From Luidia sarsii (lineage: Eukaryota > Echinodermata > Asteroidea > Paxillosida > Luidiidae), in assembly GCA_949987565.1 (NCBI GenBank), contig OX465104.1, forward strand, positions 14,449,789 through 14,513,788: 64,000 nucleotides of DNA, given 5' to 3'. Shown piece after piece: positions 1 to 12,000 of the stretch (the stretch's first letter is position 1; every line of letters starts with the position of its first letter). Made by a program: the position numbers and the translations under genes. The notes beneath the pieces were generated by a model, which saw nothing but the letters and a program-made list of their open reading frames with translations, did not search any database and was not told the DNA's origin.

Positions 1-49
1 AAAAGTTACAATGGTAAGAAAGTTTCTCATAAATTTAGAGGGCGACCTA

Positions 50-421
50 GCAGAACCTCTACCAACATTGGTAAGATGGAAAAACAGAAATGTTCACAGA
101 TTTACATGAAACTTATACAGTTTGAATATGGTTATAGTAGAAACCTCGCACTGAAATATTTCTGCCTAAAAGGCTGTATTTTGGAGAAAAGAGTAAAGAA
201 ATTGTTTACGTCTCACCCCTAGATCTAAACGATTTTTCGGAAAAATAAGTCAAATGCTTCATTTTTGCGAAAACTAATAGAAGCGGTTTTCACGATTTTC
301 TCGAGACTCGGTTGGCCGATTGAGCTGAAATTTTCACAGGTGTGCTATTTCATGCACGTATGTTCGATCAGACAATGTATGGATGCTATTCTTTGACCTC
401 GACCAGTGTTGTGTTATCCCT
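50..421 (+). mobile_element. MITE-like dispersed repeat, eroded copy
   Basis: The sequence from about 50 to 421 matches, in opposite orientation, the TTAA-flanked element at 26655-27029. Shared words include cagatttacatgaaactta, agtagaaacctcgcactgaaa and cggttttcacgattttctcg. The right end reads cccagtgttgtgttatccct-like sequence before TTAA (422-425). The left end is eroded. Confidence 0.75.
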
Positions 422-1734
422 TTAAAAGCATAACAGAATTTTTTTGAAAAGGTTTTTAAAAAAGAAGTTTTTAAAAAATCCATTCAGTTGTTGGTGGGAC
501 AGTGCCATCATTACAGTATCACTATCGACAATCACAAGTACATTAGTTCATAGCAGGCAGTGCCAGTTTTATTCGAGCTACTTCCTCCTACAAAAGGGAA
601 AAGAACTTTGGACCTGTCTGCTTGTGCAGTCTTCATTTGAGATCGAACATTGAAGTCGTCGGGTGGCTTGGTTGTCTGTATATGCCCGTGTATTTTTTTA
701 TATCTGTTTCAGTTTTGGAAGCCCTTTCGTATGTGTCAAGGCCACATTTAGTTGGTTTGCGAGGTAGAGCGCATGATTATTGCCAAGGGAACAGTTTTGA
801 AAACCTCATTGCTTGTTTTTCCTGGTTTGTTTTTGTGTTTCTTTTGTTGTTGTTCAAAGTGCATGTACTTGTCGCCTGATGTCGATTGAAAAAGAGAGAA
901 ATGGAGTTTCTGTATTCAAATCCTAATATTATTATTTTCATCATTTTTAATCAATATTTTGTATCCGCACTAACATTTATTTATGATCACTTTCCACGTC
1001 AAGATTTTCCAATTCTCATCTTTAATATTTCTTACGAATTGATTAATTTTTTCATTGATTTTCTTTTCAATATAACCCAAAAAATATGGTTCTCTTAAAG
1101 AATAATTGTCTGTTGTTCTGGTGACACCTTTTTTAATGATTGCGTTTGGAACTTTGTATGTGCTGGGAGATGTGGTTTTCTAATGCACAATTCTCATATT
1201 AAAACTCTTGACTAGCACCATAAGAATTTCATTCTGAAGATTTCTGATAACACTCCTGCTGTACGCTATCACCAAATAACAAGTGGCCAGATTGGACAAA
1301 ATCACAGACAAATTGTCATGTCTGTGTGTGTAAAAAAGAAATTCAGTCAAATGCAAGTAAATGTTGTTCATGCTTGTGGCAATATTTTTTTTTTTTTCAT
1401 TTTTTGATATTTTTTGTTTACCTGAATACAATCATTTCAAGGCTAGGTTTTTTTTAGAACTATCAATGACCATGTGCATCATAGCAAAATCAGTGACTAT
1501 GAAATAGAGTGTCATGCCTCAATACCCATCCTTTCACAGAGCTTAGCTGAGTTTCAGTACTTCATTCCAAGCTAAGAAAAGATTTAAATTCACTCCCAAT
1601 TGATTTTGGAGCTTACTGTGTGAATTGCTTTCCATGCAAGCATCATTGTTTCCCTTGGCTTCTCTTGATTGCCGTCTATGCTTTTTTTTATAAGTCCCAT
1701 CTTTCATTTTAAGCCTAAAGCCGTGTCCGGATTC
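422..1734. other. AT-rich sequence, no supported feature
   Basis: Open frames here are short and show no family similarity. The stretch should be intron or 5' part of the FIP3/4-like gene, whose upstream exons are not visible. Confidence 0.5.
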
Positions 1735-2465
1735 ATTGGCTATGGCTGGAGAAATCAGATCACACACGCCTATGTTGAAGCTGTAAGCTTCTGGCTTCTG
1801 TAGACTCGTGTGTAAACTGAAGCCGTTGCCAAGCACACGTCTATGGGGACGTTTACAGTTTGCACATGGGTCTATGAAAGCCACCAGCTACTGCTTGTAG
1901 CCACTACCTGGTGGCTTTTTATAGAATTCTGTGTAAACTGAAGCCGTAGTCAAGCACACACATGTCTATGCCTATATGGGCATTATCTATAGCAGCTGGC
2001 TTGTGGCTCCAATAGACTCGTGTGTAAACTGAAGCCATAGCCAAACACACTTGCCTATGGGGATTGCCTGTAGCAGCTACAGTGTAGCTTGATGCTTCCA
2101 TAGACTCATGTGTAAACTGAAGCCACAGCCAAACACACATGTCTTATGGGGATTGTCTGTAGCAGCTAGCTTGTGGCTCAATGGACTTGAGAAGTGTAAA
2201 CTGAAGCCATAGCCAAACACACAATGCCTATAATGGGATTACCTGTAGCAGCTAGCTTGTGGCTCCAATAGACTTGTGTGTAAACTGAAGCCACGGCCAA
2301 ACACACATGCCTATATGGGGATTACCTGTAGCACTAGCAGCTAGCTTGTGGCTCCAATATATTTGTGTGTAAACTGAAGTCACAGCCAAACACACATGCC
2401 TATGGGGATTGCCTATAGCCCCAAGCTTGGCGGCACCCATATACTCATGTGCAAACCATAACGGA
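1735..2465. repeat. Minisatellite, about 8 units of 84-91 bp (one longer)
   Basis: The word gtgtaaactgaagcc recurs at 1810, 1931, 2022, 2110, 2194, 2278 and 2367, spaced 121, 91, 88, 84, 84 and 89 bases. Each unit also has a ccaaacacac-atgcctatggggatt part and a gtagcagctagcttgtggctc part. Units vary by small indels. Open frames on the minus strand through the array are by-products. Confidence 0.9.
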
Positions 2466-3046
2466 TAGGCTGTCCGGACACAAGCCCAAGATGATATGAT
2501 AATGATGGCCAGGTGCACTGACCTACTGACTCTGAGTGATTCTAAGTGCTGTAGATAAGCAACCCGATAAAGTCGGTCCCAAATGGGGATGGCTCGTTGA
2601 CTAATGCACTCATTGGGGTCGTGGGATTACCATTATCACTTTCTTTTTCTTCTCCTCAAAGTAATTCCTACCCTAAATCAACAGCATCTGTGTATAGAAT
2701 GTCTTGCACTCAAAGATGCATGTTTTTTCTTGTTATCTATTTTTTTTTTTAGAATCAGATATCTCTTTGCCTGAACAACTTATTGACTTGGGCTGGTTGT
2801 GAGTTAATGGCTAGTTTGGACTGAGGCTGTTGCTAAGGGCGTTTCTCGGTGTCGAGATGTGCCGAATTGTGCCGTTGCCATAGAAACAGCCATAGCCATT
2901 GACTTGGATCCAGCCCGACCTTTTTTACTTTCCCGGTGTGTATCGATTTGCTCTCCAAACATTGAGCACGGACTCAATTGTTTTGAAGGTTTTAGTTTTT
3001 TGTTGTTGATAATTTTGTTCCTTCCTCTTCCCCCTCATCTCTGCAG
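2466..3046. other. Intron-like sequence before the first visible exon
   Basis: 2520-2640 contains a repeat-like stretch (taagtgctgtagataagcaa) of unknown family, and 2860-2900 has a near-tandem gccatag pair. It ends in a CT-rich tract leading to the acceptor at 3046. Nothing else is supported. Confidence 0.4.
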
Positions 3047-3082
3047 TCCCGTTCGACGGATCACATCCAAGGAGTTTGCCAA
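3047..3082 (+). CDS. RAB11FIP3/4: FIP3/4-like exon a (first visible)
   Basis: The acceptor is ctctgcag after a CT-rich stretch and the donor is gtaagt at 3083. The 36 bases encode [11 protein letters not shown] plus a split Asn codon (AA|T) completed by the next exon. The segment resembles the SSKKVARYL-type stretch that precedes the coiled coil in vertebrate FIP3/4. It was chosen because frame and splice phase match the next exon exactly. No convincing upstream exon was found in 1-3046. Confidence 0.7.
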
Positions 3083-6000
3083 GTAAGTAGAGCCTTGAGT
3101 GCAAGACTAGGCCTTGTATACCCAACAACAAATTTTGCCCTTCCCTTTAAAAAAAAACCCCTCAATCTGCCTCCAAGGTCTCCTATACCCTTGGCACCCA
3201 CCCTTTCTAATGACACCCACCCTTTCTAATGACACCCACCCTTTCTAATGACACCCACCCTTTCCAATGACACCCACCCTTTCTAATGACACCCACCCTT
3301 TCTAATGACACCCACCCTTTCTAATGACACCCACCCTTTCTAATGACACCCACCCTTTCTAATGACACCCACCCTTTCTAATGACACCCACCCTTTCTAA
3401 TGACACCAACCCTTTCTAATGACACCAACCCTTTCTAATGACACCCACCCTTTCTAATGACACCCACCCTTTCTAATGACACCCACCCTTTCTAATGACA
3501 CCCACCCTTTCTAATGACACCCACCCTTTCTAATGACACCCACCCTTTCTAATGACACCCACCCTTTCTAATGACACCCACCCTTTCTAATGACACCCAC
3601 CCTTTCTAATGACACCCACCCTTTCTAATGACACCCACACCAGCGTAATGTGCACATTCTACACAAATAGTGCAAACTGCTTACTGACTAAAATGACCAA
3701 AGTGTAAATATCAAAAATTTAAAAGGACCTGACGTTTCTATTCTAGCAGGACCTTTCTCAAAGGCTTCTGCCTAATCGATTTTCTCTTTTCAATAGCGTT
3801 CACACACAGTGCCCGGCAAAAAATTGCACTGTTTTCCGGAAAATCGCATGGAGAACTGTGATTTGAATCACGCTCAAATCGCGATGATCATAGTGAGATT
3901 TTAGCATTCACACACACACACAAAATGTGATTTTTGAAGTGAAATTTGACAATCGAAAAGTGAATCGCGCTTTTTTCGTGCTAGTGGGAATGCTCCTATA
4001 GAGTCGCCACAACCTTTCCACATAACAAGTCTCGGTGAAACTGTAATGCCTTATAGAAATTTTGCGTCGAGGAGAATGTAATTCAATGTGGTTTTGCCCT
4101 TCATCACGTCGAGCAAGGCAAAACCTCATTGAATTGTAATACCCTTGTGGATGCTAGAGTCATGCACCACGTGGGGGATGGTATTTATGCCAGAACCCAC
4201 ATCCCCCAGTGGCTACGTTCAGACAGCGTGTCAGTATAAAACCAATCGAGTTAAAACACATTCTAACCACAGGGGGCAAGTCATAAATCTAAAACTCTAT
4301 GCATTCATACAGTGTCCTAAAGCAAGCAGTTAAAACCGGTTCAGTTTTATTTGAAAACGTCTGAGTGTACCCAGTGATGCAGCAGTTTGACATTTAATAC
4401 AGTTTGTTTTTTAAATGTGGGAGGGAGATATGATCAGCCTCATGCAAGAAGATTTGCACCAATAAAAAAAAAATCACAAATCTTGCAGACTCCTATTGGA
4501 TCAGATGTATACAAGACCAAACCCCAATCCCCCCTCCCTCTCTTCAAAAATAAAAATAAAAAATGGAATACAACGTAAGTGCATTGAGGATTAGCTACGT
4601 ATTAGGTGTACACTATAAAGTTCCATGCAAGCATTCTGAGCACCTCTCTGAAGCTCATTACACAATGACGTCACCGACTGATTCGACACTTAATGGTGCA
4701 GCCTTCCCCTCCCCCTCCAATCCTTACCAAATAGGATCCGGCCCGTGGTTGTGTACTCAGCCCTCAGCCCCGCTCTTTGTACTCACTGATGCGTGACAGG
4801 CCCTTCCCGCTCCCCTTCCCTCCCCACTCCTCCCAAGAAAGTACGTGGACTGACTGCATCCACTAGAGACGTCGGCTGTGACATCACTGAGGAGCAGAGA
4901 GGGGAGGATGTAGATGCTGCGTTCCAATCACGTCGTGTTTATCGTGTTCACGACCGGTATTTCCCAGTTCACGAGTGGGCTGCATTCCATGTCCAATGCT
5001 GCTCACCAACACCACGCCAACACGCACATTGCGTAAGCGCAAAGATTGAATAGTATGCTAGTTGCTACGCGGCTGGTTTTCACAAATGTACTATGTGAGT
5101 CGGACAACTCATACGCCGACAACTCGCAGTTCATGTAATGGAAACTATCAGTCCTGAAATATGCGTGTAGAACAGCGTAGTAAATTCATGGTAAATTCCC
5201 CTTTTCGTTCCTGGCTGCAGAAGCCGCCACCATTTGTATTGTAATCTTATTTCAACTCATGCATGCATCGCATCGATGTCGGTAAAAACCTTTTGCCCTG
5301 TGACCTCCTGACCCAAGTTGACCCCATTTTGTTGTCAAGTCGTGAACTGGAGGCAAGATTTCTGCCTCTAGTTCACGACTGGTGGCCACGAGTTACCAGA
5401 CGAATAGAACGCCTCTTCACGACTAGTGAACTCGTGAACACGGTAATCACGACGCGATTGGAAAAGGCAAGAGTGTGTATAAGGGTCGTCGCGTTCCCCC
5501 CGCTCCGTTCCCCAATCCACTTTTCCCGCTTTAGCCCCACCACCATCAGCATCTCCCAGTCTTCTTACAGAGAGACGCTCGGGGAGGCTTGCATTGGCAT
5601 ACATTGACCTCCTTATTGGAGCAGACGACCTGAACACAAACACACACGCATGTGCCCCAATGGCACGGCTCACACGAGGGAGCTTTTCTCACAACCAGGT
5701 TCTGGCTCTGGCTCAGGCTCGGCCTCTGTCTCCTTTTCTTTCATCCATTTTCAAGTAAACAAAGGGGCCACTGGCTTTGATTTGACACAGAGGCAGAGTG
5801 GCTTTTAGGAAGGTCCTGCTCATAGTGTAAAGTCAGGCCCTCTCAATTTCATGAGATGCATTTTTGTCATTTGAGTCAGTAACCAGTTTCCAACATGTTT
5901 GTATTACTTTTCCTGTACTTTGTTTGCTTGAAAAAGATCGGTAAAAAACCTTCCATTTGACTTTGTGTGGTGCCATGAGATAGCCTGAACAGCCACAGCC

Positions 6001-9000
6001 AGGTTTACAGCAATTTGTTGTTTGCATCTGAATGGAGACAGGAGGCGTGATCTTTTGAGATATACAGCTGTTAATGGTTCCCCCACCACAGCAGAGATAG
6101 TTGACTATTTGGGAAGGTCACCATCTAAGGGCTGTATAGCAGAGGTGGTGACAGCTCTGATTCGTTAAGCCAGAGGTAAAAGTTTCAAGTCCCTGTCCAG
6201 TCCGGTTTTCTAGGCCAAATTTTTCACACAAAAAATTCCAAAAATGTCCCGGTCAGATTTTCCTTTCCTCGGTTTTCATTTCTTCCTTGTTGATTATTTT
6301 TGGTTGATTCATTTGTTTTTGTTTGTTTGCTTGCAGTCATCTGTACCGGTCCTCCTCCTCCAACAACCTGCCTCAGAAAGGTGCTATAGACGATGCCTAC
6401 GGTGAATATGCCGCCTCCGATACCGACGTCATGGAGCTCAACGACAAGGTGAGGTCTGGGGACACGACAAGTGCAAGGGCGCCCTCACTCTCGCACTGGC
6501 TCTCGTCGACACCCCGTGAGAACGAGAGCATTTGAATGAGGGCATTCTGTGCTTGGGCCTTTGAGCGCAGAGGCACTGCGTTTCAGGAATCCTGCAAGCT
6601 GGGCATGTCAAAGTGTCGTGGACTCAACTCAGTCGCTCAGATTTAGGTGGTCAATGTTTGTGACTGGAAACATGACTGAAAAGAATATGTTTTGGCTTGA
6701 GAGAGCTTGAAAGATGACTTGTGAGCTGACATGACTTGAAAGAATTTGACTTGTGAACTGACATGACTTGAAAGAATTTGACTTGTGAACTGACATGACT
6801 TGAAAGAATTTGACTTGTGACCTGACTTGACTTAAAAGATCAGAAAACATCATTGTCCACAGATTTCCTTCTAATTTACACAGTTTGTAGATGGTCATGA
6901 TAGAATCCTCATGTTGAAATCTTACGGTCTGGGTTGCTCTATTTCAATAAATCTTCACTCAAACATCGACAGATAGTTTATTACTCATGAGTAATAAACT
7001 ATTTCTTACACTACAGAATGGTGCGAAAACCGTGACTTTTTTGCCCTTTTCTACTTTCTCAGATTACCATTTGAGCTAAAACCATTCTTTTGGGAATGTT
7101 TAATGGTTTAACACACAAACTGTGGCAATATTTTGACCTTTACCAATGTTGTATAGGGCCTGACTTGACTTTGACTTGTGATGAGGCTTAATTGGAATGC
7201 GTTCAGCTTTGTTCCAGGATGCACCCCCCCACCAAAAAAGAAAGAAATAAAGCCCCCCCAAAAGAAACTCAGGACTGGACTTGGACCCTCAGTCAGTACC
7301 TGTGTCACAGCACTAACCCATTGTATGATTGGTTGGCGTCCTCCATTTCCCCCATCTACTCTATATCAGGTCTTGGAGTTGGAGACTCAGGTGACGGTCC
7401 TGGAGCAGGATCAGGCCAGCAGGGCAGGGCACCAGGGAAAGCTCAAGAGTGAGAACACCATGCTCCTCCATCAGTAAGTCACTGCCCAGCGCCTACCCGC
7501 CAGTTCTCTTCATCTCTCTTCCCTTCCCCAAGATCCGGCGTCCCCACAACTCAGCTGTTTATCTCAACATGGCTGCGCATGAACTGGACATTGTACAAGT
7601 ATGGTACAACATAGATATAACATGATGTTTTTTTATGTGATTCAATTTTTAAAAAGTCATGTTATATCTATGATGCAGTGCTATACAATATTTGAATCCA
7701 CCACATGACCTCAACCAGCTCGGTGGTCAAATGGTTGAGACGAGCGGTACTGGAAGTTTGAATCCCGCCCTTTGTAAATGGTTATACATTGATTAATCTC
7801 CCTTTGCCTCTCCTCTCTGCCTTTGCCTCTCCTTCTCTCTCCCTTTGCCTCTCCCTCCACATCCCTCTCACTCTCTCTCTCCCCCTCTCTCTCCCCCTCT
7901 CTCTCTCCCTCTCTCCCCTCTCTCTCCCCTTTCTCCCTCTCTCTCTCCACTCCCCCTCCTGTCACTTTCCCTGTCCCTGCCTCTCTCTCTCTCTCCCTCC
8001 TCCTCCCTCCCTCCTCCCCCTCCCCCCTCCCTCTCCCACTCTCCCTCCCTCTCCCTCTCCCTCTCCCTCTCCCTCTCCCTCTGCCTCTGCCTCTGCCTCT
8101 GCCTCTGCCTCTGCCTCTGCCTCTGCCTCTGCCTCTCCTCTGCCTCTGCCTCTGCCTCTGCCTCTGCCTCTGCCTCTGCCTCTGCCTCTGCCTCTGCCTC
8201 TGCCTCTGCCTCTGCCTCTGCCTCTGCCTCTGCCTCTCCCTCTGCCTCTGCCTCTCCCTCTCCCCTCCTCCCTCTCTCCCTCTCCCTCTCCCTCTCCCTC
8301 TCCCTCTCCCTCTCCCTCTCCCTCTCCCTCTCCCTCTCCCTCTCCCTCTCCCTCTCCCCTCCCTGTCACCCTCCCTCTCCCTCTCCCTCTCTCTCTCCCT
8401 CTCCCTCTCCCTCTCCCTCTCCCTCTCCCTCTGCCTCTGCCTCTGCCTCTGCCTCTGCCTCTGCCTCTGCCTCTGCCTCTGCCTCTGCCTCTGCCTCTCC
8501 CTCTCCCTCTCCCTCTCCCCTCCTCCCTCTCTCCCCTCCCTGTCACCCTCCCTCTCCCTCTCCCTCTCCCTCTCCATCTCCCTCTCCCTCTCCCTCTCCC
8601 TCTCCCTCTCCCTCTCCCTCTCCCTCTCCCTCTCCCTCTCCCTCTCCCTCTCCCTCTCCCTCTCCCTCTCCCTCTCCCTCTCCCTCTCCCTCTCCCTCTC
8701 CCTCTCCCTCTCCCTCTCCCTCTCCCTCTCCCTCTCCCTCTCCCTCTCCCTCTCCCTCTCCCTCTCCCTCTCCCTCTCCCTCTCCCTCTCCCTCTCCCTC
8801 TCCCTCTCCCTCTCCCTCTCCCTCTCCCTCTCCCTCTCCCTCTCCCTCTCCCTCTCCCTCTCCCTCTCCCTATCCCTCTCCCTCTCCCTCTCCCTCTCCC
8901 TCTCCCCCTCTCCCTCCCCCTCCCTCCCCTCCCCTCCCCTCCCCTCACCTCCCCCTCCCCTCCCTCCCCCCTCCCCTCCCTCCAACAGAATTCAAAGTCT

Positions 9001-12000
9001 TGAGGAGCAGATCCGAGAGGCAGAGATGCGACATCAGGACCAGGAGCAGGAGCAGACCAAGAGACACAGGGACGTCCTGGTGAGTCGCTCACTCCAAGTC
9101 CACGTCACAATCAGCGGCCGCCCATCTGTCCCAGCAACACCACTTTCTGATGCTCAGCCATGACACTTTGTTGTGGACATCCTGTTTTGTTTCTTTTCTT
9201 AATTGCGTGCTTTCCCCCTATTAGATAAACACATATCCTGCAAACAAATTGGTCACTTATACTGGACCGAGGTCTCAACATTCAGGGACTCAGTTTTGGT
9301 TCAAGTGCCAAAATGCCAGACAACATAATTTGCCCAACTACTGCGTATTCAGCAACTAGCCCGTGTGGATAAAAACCAAACCTGGAATCTCCCTCTCTTT
9401 CCCCCTCTTTCTCTCCCTCTCTCTCTCTCTCTCTCCCTCTTTCTCTCCATCTCTCTCTCCCTCTTTCTCTCCCTCTTTCTCCCTCTTTCTCTTTTTCTCT
9501 CTCCCTCTTTCTCTCCCTCTCACTCTCCCCCTCTTTCTCTCTCTCTGTCTCTCTCCCTCTTTCTCTCCCTCTCACTCTCTCCCTCTTTCTCTCTCTCTCT
9601 CTTTTTCTCCCTCTCTCTTTCTCTTTCTCTCCCTCTCTGTCTCTCTCCCTCTTTCTCTCCCGCTCTCTTTCTCCCTCTTTCTCTCCCTCTTTCTCTCCCT
9701 GTTTCTCTCCCTCTATCTCCCCCTCTCCCTCTTTCTCTCCCTCTCTCTTTCTCCCTCTTTCTCTCCCTCTCACTCTTTCTCGGTTTCTCTTCCTTTCCCT
9801 CCCCTCCCTCCCTTCACCCTCTCCTCTTTTTCTTTCTCCTATCTCTCCTGTTCCTCACTCTCTTCCCCTTTCTCCCTCCCCTCTCTGCCTCCAGGCCAAA
9901 TCAGAGAAGGACCTGATAGAGCAGATTGAGTTTCTGACCAACAAGTGAGTAAACACTTTTGAACCATCTCCGACTTCCATTTCAAAATTGTATGTCTCAC
10001 AATACAAGCTTGTGGTGATAGACTTTCCGGCTAGAAAGTGTTTACATAAAAATGTAAAGATAAGTAATGGTAAGTTCACACTTTGTGAAGGTCATCATCT
10101 AAGGCCTAGATAGCTCAGGTGATAAGAACACTGGTACCTAAACCAGAGGTCTTGGGTTCAAGTCCCGGTGCAGTCAAATTTTCGTCGCCATTTTTCAAAA
10201 TTGTTCCCAAAAATGTTCCTTTATTTGTATGAATTACATATAATTGTGTACGATTTTATACCATTTATGGATTAACATTTTCTAGTATGAACACTTCTCA
10301 GAGCATTTGTAGATATATCCACTGTTTTTATGAAAACGCAATGCGTTTGTTTTATTCCTAACAAAACAACTCACCAAATGCACTCTCTTTTTCCCAAACA
10401 GGGTTCTAGTGCTGGAGGACGAGAAAAACCAGCATGTGACTGAAGTGGGTAGACTGAAGGTGCAGATGGAGAACCTTAAGCAGGTAAGCAACTTCCTTGA
10501 ATCCCAGACACAGACCCTCTCGCTCCAACCTCCTCATGAACTCAGACTCAAAGGACCAACAACATTTTAAACTAGGGACATTGTCTTGGCCAAGTTTGGC
10601 TCGATATTTTATTTTTGCTAGATAGCCCACGCAGAATGCCAATAGTGCTTTGTCTATGGTATTTTGGGCTGAAGAGGAGGAAGAGGAAGAAGAAGTAGGA
10701 AAAAAAAATGAATCAGAACAAAAAACTAATGCTTTTCCGCTATGCTTCGTGGCAGAAAAGCCAAAAATATGCGAGCCGAGTCAAATTAAACCCATCCCCA
10801 AACCAGTCACACAGCTGCCAGCCTAACAACCCCAACCCTGTCTCCACCTCCATATCCCGATCATCAACATCGATACTATGAACCCAATCCTGACACCCAA
10901 AGCTCGTCCTCCACAGTTCTGCTCACAAGCCTAATCCAACCCTTCCAAACTCCATCTTCATTTCCCATCCCCCATCCCCCAACCTCATTCCCAGCCCTCA
11001 AATCTGATCGTCGTTCCCGTCGTCCCCTTGCTGCACACCAGCCCCAACGCCCATCCCAGCCCTCAAACCTAGCCACCAGCCTCTTGGGCCAAACACGGCG
11101 GCTTTCTACAATGTTCAATGTGGGGGTGTGCATGGACAGCCACATAACCGAACAAAACACACGCAGCACGAACAGAATCTAAAATGAGCTCAACTACCCA
11201 GACGTTGGTCGACAGACTCTGACACACACAACTAGAACACAACCGTGCCTTTGAAGATTCAAAAAGCGACTGGATGAATGTCAACTCTGGGGGCAAAGTT
11301 GAATGAGTTATCGGCGATGATAAGACTCTTTTCCAAAACCCGGCTTAGGCTTTGGCTCCGGCTTCGTCTCTGAAATCACTGGTTGGAGTTGAAACTATGG
11401 ATGATTATTTTTCAAAACGCAGTGTGACATTAGAAAAACAAAGCCAAAGACCTCCCATTTCCGTGCCTTGTACTTTAGAATGGACGTAAGAACTTGAGAC
11501 AAAGCCAGAGCCTGAGCCTAAGCCGGGTTTTGGAAAAGGGCCTAACACTCCTTACCAGTGCTATTTTTTTCCCCTCACATTTTCTGCAGGAGAACAGCCG
11601 GCTGGAAGCGCAGGTACTAGACCTGGACAACAAGTGGCTGGCTCTGTCTATGGAGTACCAGCAGAAACAGGACAACCACCGCAGGGAGAGGACGGAGATG
11701 AAGGAGACGATCAAGGCCAACAACGTGGTAGGCTCCCCTCAACACCGCAAACCGAAAATCAGAGAAAAGAAAATAAGGAAAGGCTACTGCCAGTTGGGGG
11801 TTGTCCTTCAACTGGCCCCAAACCTTGACAACAGTATTTTCATTATCTTCCTCGTCTTCCCTTTCATACCTCTGCCTCGTTGAAACATCTGGCTCGGATT
11901 GAGACATCCAGAACTCCACCGGTTCTTTTCAGAATCACGCACACGCACAAAGAGAATTGTGCATGGTGTTTCTGTCAACCTTGTACTTATCCAGGCTAGG

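Noticed and set aside
3194..3640. CRISPR-like regular array
   Set aside because: The 19-base units are contiguous with no unique spacers, and the genome is eukaryotic.
7711..9163. Long open frames (370-446 codons) of RE, SL, PL or SP repeats on both strands
   Set aside because: They are translations of the CT microsatellite in every frame; the real exon d is only 8989-9079.
9282..9929. Open frames of 160-190 codons in the second CT repeat
   Set aside because: Low-complexity repeat translation; only 9895-9944 fits the gene.
10103..10176. Intact tRNA gene
   Set aside because: A and B boxes are present but the acceptor stem does not pair and the anticodon loop has the wrong size; it is one of several SINE copies.
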